This document shows, in pieces, positions 7,864 to 13,287 of a DNA stretch of 13,287 bases. Made by a program: the position numbers and the translations under genes. Position 1 is the first letter of the stretch. The number at the start of each line of letters is the position of its first letter. Origin of the DNA: Coemansia sp. RSA 922 (Eukaryota; Kickxellomycota; Kickxellomycetes; Kickxellales; Kickxellaceae); assembly GCA_027577415.1 (NCBI GenBank), contig JANBQS010000699.1, forward strand, positions 1 to 13,287, written 5' to 3'. The notes under the pieces were generated by a model. That model was not told the DNA's origin, searched no databases, and worked only from the letters and a program-made list of their open reading frames with translations.

Positions 7864-10800
7864 TTACCAAAGCGGGACCCAGCCTGTGAACAGCCCGGCC
7901 AGGTTTTCGGAAGAAGTGGCCTGCTGAATCAAACGGTCTATCTGATCAGCCACGTCCAGCTGTTTATTCGGGTCAAAGTCAGTACCAACGAGCTTGTCGT
8001 GGATACGCTTGACAATGGCGCGAGCCTTGGGATTGCCGACCTGCCAGCCGTTATCGTCGGCGTCGTCATGTTCGGGATTGTTCACGAAACTGTTGCGAGG
8101 CTCGTCAGGGCGACTACCAAGGGCAATTCCCGCCGCGTCATAGTGCGCTCTGGAGGCCCTGCCAGCCGCACTCCATCTGGCCAGCTGCTCCTGGTTAATG
8201 CGATTGTTGGCACCATTCGCGTTGGCATTGGCATTGGCGTTGGTATTTGCGTTGGCATTTGCGGGTGGCCGCCGCCTGTTTGCAGCCATGGCAGCATCGT
8301 CAGCGTTGTCAGGGTCCCGAATGTACGACCACGACACCAACGGGTCAAAGACAAAGGCCTCCAGCACAGCCATGAGCGAGTCGCGATTAGCGCGCAATAC
8401 GCGCATAGTGTGGTTGGCAGTGAACTTGAACGTGCCCTCGATAGTGCTGACCTCCATAGGCATAATGAGCATGCGCGTCAGGCGGAAAGGGACCTTCTCA
8501 GGGAACTTCTCGCGGTGCGCTGCCAGCTCAAAGCAGTCACCCAGATCAATGTGCACAATCTTGCCCGTACGGTCGTGCATCATAATGTTCGTTGGATGAC
8601 GATCGCCCAGGCCAAGGATGTACCCGGCAATAGACATGACAGCCAGCGAGCGAGTGTAGTTAGTGCGGCGCTCCAGCCACGTCTCGGCGTTAGGCGACTT
8701 GTACCACAGCGCTCGCTGCAAGTCGTTGCCAGGCGTGTTGGACAGGGCGTACTCGAACGCCTCGACCTTTTGCGACACGGTCAGCGTCTCCCAGTTCGGC
8801 GCAAACTGCAGTGCATGACGTTGCTCCAAGTTCAGATACATATTGTGCGTCTCGCGGTAGTCTCGAATAATCTCATGCAACGTCTCGCAGTTCGGATAGA
8901 ACCCAATCAACCCCGAGTTGGACGACAGCGGGATAACAGGGAACCGCTCAATAGCCAGCGACCGCCTTGCCGTCTCGCTATCGCGCGTCAACAGCGAGTT
9001 GATCAGCCCAAACAGCTGCATGACTCGCTCGTCCTGCCGCAAGTCCTCATGGCCCTTCAGAACAAATTCATACACATTGCCGTCCGACCCCGTTATCTTC
9101 ACCTTCCGTGGGTGCTGCTTCGACGGGTACACAGTCACGACAGGATTAAACGACCCGATATGTACAATCTCGCGATCTGGATCATAGGTACCGGGCATGG
9201 CCAGGTGCATGTCATGGCACTGCAGCAGCATCGGCGCCGTATCCTTGAGCGCCAGTGACGTCGGCTCTGGGAACGATTTCTGAATCCGCCTAAAGATCAT
9301 ATAATACGACTCCCACGCCTGCTGCATAAACACGTCCGTGTTCGGTCCAGGCTCTCCTTCAAGGTAGTGCCTAACATGCTCCTCAGCCACCGCCAGCTCA
9401 GTGCCAAACATCTGCACAAAGTGGTACTCTCGCAGCGTTACTGGCTTGCGCGCCTGCTCATGCAATGGCCTGAGAATACGCACCATCTCCTCGGGGTCGT
9501 TTTGTCCAAAGTAGGCCTTGGACGCGTAATCCAGTGCCTCCTGCCACATCTCGGGGAATAGCAGCGTGATCCGAATAAGCTCCCGACTGACTACCTCCGT
9601 CTCCCGGACCACTTCAGGCAACAGGTCATGAAGCTTGGCCAGCACATCCTTGGCCGCCTGGCTGCGCTTGGAGTGATCCGACCGCGCTGCTACGTACAGC
9701 GAGAACAAGATCGCATGAGGGTGGGACTTGCCCACCTCCACCAATAGCTGCTTGATCAACCGGCTAGTACCCTCAGCCTTGATATGGATACGCGCCAGGA
9801 TCTGTGGGATCACCTGCAGCCATGTGCGAATCGATACCGAGCTGAATCCGTCCCGCACGGCCTGCGCCACGCTCTCATGCTGCGAGTAATTAAACCACGC
9901 CGTGAGTAGCCGCAGCGTGTCCTGCAGCGTCGTGTCGCTCTTCGACAGCTGAATCGCTCGGAAGAACCCATGGACAGCCGGCACAACGTGTCTTTCGATT
10001 ATGTCCGCAGTGACGCTCGAGTGCTTCTCATCGTACTTTTGCGTCTCGACGTAGTGCTGCAGCGCTAGCGAGTGCCACGCCTTGTACCACTTGCGGTCCA
10101 GCACCGTAGCAGCGCGGTACGACTCGAGAATCGACTCTTCGATCCGGTCGCCCTGGAGCTTGTACAGATACTCGGCGTCCTGTTCCTTTTGGCTCATGAT
10201 GGTGGTATCGCCAGGCAAGGCCAAGCCGGACGATGACACTGGCATACCAACAATGCCGCTACCTGCCAATACCGAGCCGCGTCTGCTACGGCGCGCGCCA
10301 GCCGATGTGCGATTGCCCTGTCGCAGCGAGTATGATTCGTCACTAGTACCCAGACCAGCCTTTGCCCGGGCCTCTTGCGCCATCCTGGCGGTCTGCTGTA
10401 TATTGACCAGCCATTCGGCGCGCTTAAAGTAGAATCGCGATAGCAAGTGGATGGTCCTAGCGTCGTCTGCAGCGTCCACATGCCCGTTGTGACTGTCCAA
10501 AGCGCGAGCGTCAATATTGTCGGCAAACGCCTCTGGGTTGCGCAAGTCAAAGCCGACCTTACTAGAGTAGTCATTCGCAAACATTTCAATCATTTGGAAC
10601 GCGCCCTTGCGCTCGCCAATCGCCCACTTGTACTTGAGATACATGTACACGAGCGCAGGCTGCTGCGATAGTCGGATCGCCCTGTCAAGCGACGAGTTGA
10701 CCGACACGCCATTACTCTTGTCGGCCGTCAAGTATCCCAACTCGCGTCCATGTGAGTGCTGAAGTTGCTGTAGGTGCTCGTCGTCCTCCTCCTGCATCAT

Positions 10801-13287
10801 CAGAGTCTTTAAGCGAACGTACTCGTGAACCTGGAAGCGAACTTTAGCTGGCTGTAACTGGATATCGCTGCAGTGCATCTCCTCGAGATAGTTCGCCTCG
10901 TCTTGTAGTAGCTGCACGATCGCTTGTCGCGCAATCGTCATCTGCTCGGACTTGCGGCACATGTTGACATACTTGATCCACGTATCCAGATCCAAGATAG
11001 GCCGCAACACCATGCTATGCAAGCGCAGCAACTTCTGCCACATACCGACGTCCTGCGGCATACCCTTGAGCCGCTGCCTCCACGTGTTGATAATAGCCCC
11101 CTGTCGTTGGGTGTCATCCGGCAAGGTCTTGTAGATAATCACCTCCTCCAGCTCCGTTAGCATCTGGCAGTTGAACACTAGCTGGTGCCCGCGGCTATAC
11201 GACTCGGTAGCACGCGAAACCAAGTTCTCCCGGATCTCCTCGCGTGCCTTGGTAATGTGCTCCTTGGCCTCATCCCACTTGTTGTGATACACAGACAGCA
11301 GCGCCGTACAGAATGACTTGTCATTGCTGTTGTTGGGAAGCTTGGACATGTAAAACTCCATGTTCTCAATGTCGCCCAACGTCCAAGCCATGCTCATGCC
11401 AATGTTAGCCGACGCCATCTGCAGCTGGTGGTCGTTACCTCTCCAGATACGCTCAAAAAACGGGAGCAGCGCGTCCCAGTCCGACATCTCAAACATACAG
11501 CGAAGCTGGCCATTGGTATTGTTGTACGAGGGCCCTTCCTCAGCCTCCTGGCGCTGGTAGATCGCCAGCGCGTCGTCCCAGCGCTGCAAGCGCCGGTACC
11601 ACTCGACGCTCTCGCGAATGTCAGGCTGCTCACTACGCACGTGGTTGAGCATGCCAACAGCCGAGTCGTGCAGGTCGAGGTTCTGGTTGAGCTCGATCAA
11701 CTTTTCAATCGTCTCGTAGCTCTTTTCCAACATCCACTCGGCCTCCTTGTAGTGCAGCTCCTTGGCCAAAGCGTGACACCGGTCCGCATATTCTCCCAGA
11801 AGCTTGAGGTCAATCTGGATCTGCTTTTCGTCGCGCTCCATGTATCCAGCCAAACTCAGTATAGTCTGTAGGACATCTGGAGGAACATCGGGCTTAGAGG
11901 CGACTTCTTGCAACGACGACACAATTTCTTGCTGGTACTGGCCAGAAAGCTCCGTCCAACACGAGACAAAGGCAGCGTTAAACAGCTCTTTGTTCAGCTT
12001 GGGGTGCTTCGAAGCGAGAGCTGAGCAAGCACGCAACGCCGCCGACGGCGACTGCCTTACCAGCTCGTTGGAAAATTTGGTCAGCCAGCCTGTCCACTCG
12101 CCCTTTGACATGCTCTGGCTGACAGTCCACGCACGACGAAGCACAGCTGCGTTTACAAACTGCTTGGGCATGCCGTCTGAGCTGGTCAGGCCTAGCCCAG
12201 CGTCGGCCTGCGTAGTGTCGCCCGAGAGCAGCGGCGGTAAGCGCGGCGCCTCCTTGGGAATCAGGCGGCCCGAGAACAAAAGACGCGAGTATCTATCGTA
12301 CTTTGCATGGTCGATGATACCGCGCTTCTTCATCGTAGAGCTGATCATCGGCATAAACAACGTAAACTCGTCCTGGAGCTGCTCCATCAGCGTGCACAGG
12401 GTGTCAATGACTAATGTTTGCAATTGATGCGTCGGCGAGCACTGCAACAGCTGAATAAGCTTGAGGATGATGCGCGAAGCAAAGCTGTTGCAGTTCACAG
12501 AAGTGACGATCGACGAGATGCACCCAAGAGTCGACTCTGTCACGTTAATTGGCGTGATAGTCAGATCCAGTAGCGAGACCAGGCGCGGCATGACTAGGAA
12601 CAAGTAGCCCTCCAGGCTGGGGCTCAGGATACGCAGGGCGTGCAGCGTGCGGTCTGTAACCTGGCGCGATTCGTTAGTGTCTCGGTCAATGACCGACACG
12701 AGGAACGGGAGCACTGTGGATATGTGAGAGCCCAGGTCGCCAGACAGTGCTTCGGCCAAAACTTCGACCAGACCAACTAAAGCGCTCTGTAGCCGTTCGG
12801 TGCCAGGAGCTTCAGAGTCAAACAGCTCAAACAAGGGCTCGAGGTAGGGGCGAATAAGCTGGCGCGACACGCACACTAGGCGGCCAAGCTTTTCGACATA
12901 GAAATCGGCTTGGCTTGGAGGCGCCATTTCCATTGCCCGCAGCACCGCAGGCACGATGCGGCCCAAAAACGGCGCACCGTTAGTCTGTAGTGGCCCAAGC
13001 ATGGAAATCAGCGACTGGGCTGCTTGCTGGTGAGCGAGCGTCTCGGCGGGGTCGTTGAGGATGTTCAAGATGGCTTCGATAGACACTCGTATGTAGTACT
13101 TCTCGCCGCTAAACTCTCTGCCATAGGAATCGGTGACAATATCGCCAACAAGGGTATCGCGATGCTCATCGCTGCTAAGCACGGTCATGACATTGGGCGG
13201 TGGTCCGGCGTGGCGACCTCGCTTGCCGCGCTTAGCGCCCTTCTTGCCGCTAAGTGCTGCCTTGTCCGTAGTGGCCACAGTGCCTCC
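7864..13287 (-). CDS. TOR: TOR serine/threonine kinase (5' end beyond window)
   Basis: Target-of-rapamycin kinase, catalytic core of TORC1/TORC2, controlling growth, translation and autophagy. 1807 codons are visible in one open frame without an intron. The frame is still open at 13287, and no ATG precedes it (the apparent first codon at 13278 is GTG), so about 800 N-terminal residues of HEAT repeats lie outside. Order seen: basic linker KKGAKRGKRGR; HEAT repeats (about 12260-13150); FAT domain (about 9580-12120, with WLTKFSNELVRQ and LFNAAFVSCWTEL); FRB (about 9275-9573, with EMWQEALDYASKAYFGQ and QQAWESYYMIFRR); kinase (about 8310-9180, with LKGHEDLRQDERVMQLFG); FATC (about 7867-8030). The catalytic loop GLGDRHPTN keeps the Asp, His and Asn. 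Oddities: hinge Phe-Tyr in place of Trp-Val (8896-8901), DLG in place of DFG (8539-8547), no FATC cysteines, an Asn-Ala repeat before FATC, and a Ser/Arg/Gly-rich insert in FAT (about 10180-10400) with RRGSV. Family assignment is certain. Confidence 0.98.
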   Translation of the reverse strand, partial: GGTVATTDKAALSGKKGAKRGKRGRHAGPPPNVMTVLSSDEHRDTLVGDIVTDSYGREFSGEKYYIRVSIEAILNILNDPAETLAHQQAAQSLISMLGPLQTNGAPFLGRIVPAVLRAMEMAPPSQADFYVEKLGRLVCVSRQLIRPYLEPLFELFDSEAPGTERLQSALVGLVEVLAEALSGDLGSHISTVLPFLVSVIDRDTNESRQVTDRTLHALRILSPSLEGYLFLVMPRLVSLLDLTITPINVTESTLGCISSIVTSVNCNSFASRIILKLIQLLQCSPTHQLQTLVIDTLCTLMEQLQDEFTLFMPMISSTMKKRGIIDHAKYDRYSRLLFSGRLIPKEAPRLPPLLSGDTTQADAGLGLTSSDGMPKQFVNAAVLRRAWTVSQSMSKGEWTGWLTKFSNELVRQSPSAALRACSALASKHPKLNKELFNAAFVSCWTELSGQYQQEIVSSLQEVASKPDVPPDVLQTILSLAGYMERDEKQIQIDLKLLGEYADRCHALAKELHYKEAEWMLEKSYETIEKLIELNQNLDLHDSAVGMLNHVRSEQPDIRESVEWYRRLQRWDDALAIYQRQEAEEGPSYNNTNGQLRCMFEMSDWDALLPFFERIWRGNDHQLQMASANIGMSMAWTLGDIENMEFYMSKLPNNSNDKSFCTALLSVYHNKWDEAKEHITKAREEIRENLVSRATESYSRGHQLVFNCQMLTELEEVIIYKTLPDDTQRQGAIINTWRQRLKGMPQDVGMWQKLLRLHSMVLRPILDLDTWIKYVNMCRKSEQMTIARQAIVQLLQDEANYLEEMHCSDIQLQPAKVRFQVHEYVRLKTLMMQEEDDEHLQQLQHSHGRELGYLTADKSNGVSVNSSLDRAIRLSQQPALVYMYLKYKWAIGERKGAFQMIEMFANDYSSKVGFDLRNPEAFADNIDARALDSHNGHVDAADDARTIHLLSRFYFKRAEWLVNIQQTARMAQEARAKAGLGTSDESYSLRQGNRTSAGARRSRRGSVLAGSGIVGMPVSSSGLALPGDTTIMSQKEQDAEYLYKLQGDRIEESILESYRAATVLDRKWYKAWHSLALQHYVETQKYDEKHSSVTADIIERHVVPAVHGFFRAIQLSKSDTTLQDTLRLLTAWFNYSQHESVAQAVRDGFSSVSIRTWLQVIPQILARIHIKAEGTSRLIKQLLVEVGKSHPHAILFSLYVAARSDHSKRSQAAKDVLAKLHDLLPEVVRETEVVSRELIRITLLFPEMWQEALDYASKAYFGQNDPEEMVRILRPLHEQARKPVTLREYHFVQMFGTELAVAEEHVRHYLEGEPGPNTDVFMQQAWESYYMIFRRIQKSFPEPTSLALKDTAPMLLQCHDMHLAMPGTYDPDREIVHIGSFNPVVTVYPSKQHPRKVKITGSDGNVYEFVLKGHEDLRQDERVMQLFGLINSLLTRDSETARRSLAIERFPVIPLSSNSGLIGFYPNCETLHEIIRDYRETHNMYLNLEQRHALQFAPNWETLTVSQKVEAFEYALSNTPGNDLQRALWYKSPNAETWLERRTNYTRSLAVMSIAGYILGLGDRHPTNIMMHDRTGKIVHIDLGDCFELAAHREKFPEKVPFRLTRMLIMPMEVSTIEGTFKFTANHTMRVLRANRDSLMAVLEAFVFDPLVSWSYIRDPDNADDAAMAANRRRPPANANANTNANANANANGANNRINQEQLARWSAAGRASRAHYDAAGIALGSRPDEPRNSFVNNPEHDDADDNGWQVGNPKARAIVKRIHDKLVGTDFDPNKQLDVADQIDRLIQQATSSENLAGLFTGWVPLW
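8215..8262 (-). repeat. Eight hexamers encoding (Ala-Asn)n in TOR
   Basis: 48 bases made of eight copies of a degenerate hexamer (GCN AAY on the coding strand), giving 16 residues of alternating Ala and Asn with one Thr in place of Ala. It lies in the linker between the kinase C-lobe and FATC, in the part matching the negative regulatory region of mammalian TOR. Variation is mostly at third positions, so it is an old minisatellite or selected peptide, not a fresh expansion. Confidence 0.85.

Noticed and set aside
7999..9258. 419-codon plus-strand open frame opposite TOR
   Set aside because: It lies wholly antisense to the conserved kinase and FRB coding sequence, and its composition (Arg/Val/Gln/His-rich) is what the complementary strand of that codon usage gives.
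10180..10400. TOR FAT insert as an unspliced intron
   Set aside because: The frame stays open and no good GTAAGT-like donor with a pyrimidine-tract acceptor brackets it; kept as a coding insert pending transcript data.
13276..13287. TOR as a short, N-terminally truncated kinase starting at 13278
   Set aside because: That codon is GTG, and the frame stays open to the window edge; the protein simply continues outside.

Overview
This window is nuclear DNA from a fungus. The genes are eukaryotic: F1-ATPase beta and delta precursors with mitochondrial presequences, the autophagy protein Atg5, and a TOR kinase. Introns are few and short with GTAAGT/GTAAGC donors, and spacing between genes is compact. 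Two tandem family GH46 chitosanase genes are typical of bacteria and of some early-diverging fungi with chitosan-containing walls; ascomycete chitosanases are usually GH75. I therefore lean towards an early-diverging lineage (Zoopagomycota/Kickxellomycotina-like or Mucoromycota-like). That placement is inference.

Layout. 1-395 (-): 5' part of a secreted GH46 chitosanase, running off the left edge. 396-1042: intergenic, with three CACGTG sites and a 14-bp direct repeat. 1043-1969 (-): complete second GH46 chitosanase with a signal peptide and a GPI-like C-terminal tail. 1970-2386: divergent promoter region. 2387-3478 (+): ATG5. 3663-5504 (-): ATP2 in two exons. 5505-5779: bidirectional promoter carrying a perfect 11-bp inverted repeat with a GATA core. 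5780-6389 (+): ATP16 in two exons. 6461-6829 (-): possible small single-pass membrane protein. 7036-7638 (-): type I membrane protein with a cytoplasmic PPxY motif. 7864-13287 (-): TOR kinase, intronless over 5.4 kb, with its N-terminal HEAT region beyond the right edge.

How the genes relate. ATP2 and ATP16 encode two subunits of the same F1 rotor-stator machine. They are transcribed divergently from one 275-bp region, and each gene has the same motif in the same orientation about 75-80 bp before its ATG. In both, a phase-1 intron interrupts the gene just after the presequence and just before an R-x-Y-A-[S/T]-E processing-like motif. ATG5 (autophagy conjugation) and TOR (the repressor of autophagy) lie about 4.4 kb apart, which may be chance. 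The two chitosanases are a tandem duplication.

The most unusual protein-level signals are in TOR. Both cysteines of the FATC redox disulfide are replaced (Ala, Val). The hinge Trp-Val that packs on ATP is Phe-Tyr. The DFG motif is DLG. The catalytic HRD-like loop, the FRB rapamycin-contact Ser and Trp, and the overall architecture are intact. I saw no mobile element, CRISPR array, rRNA or tRNA.
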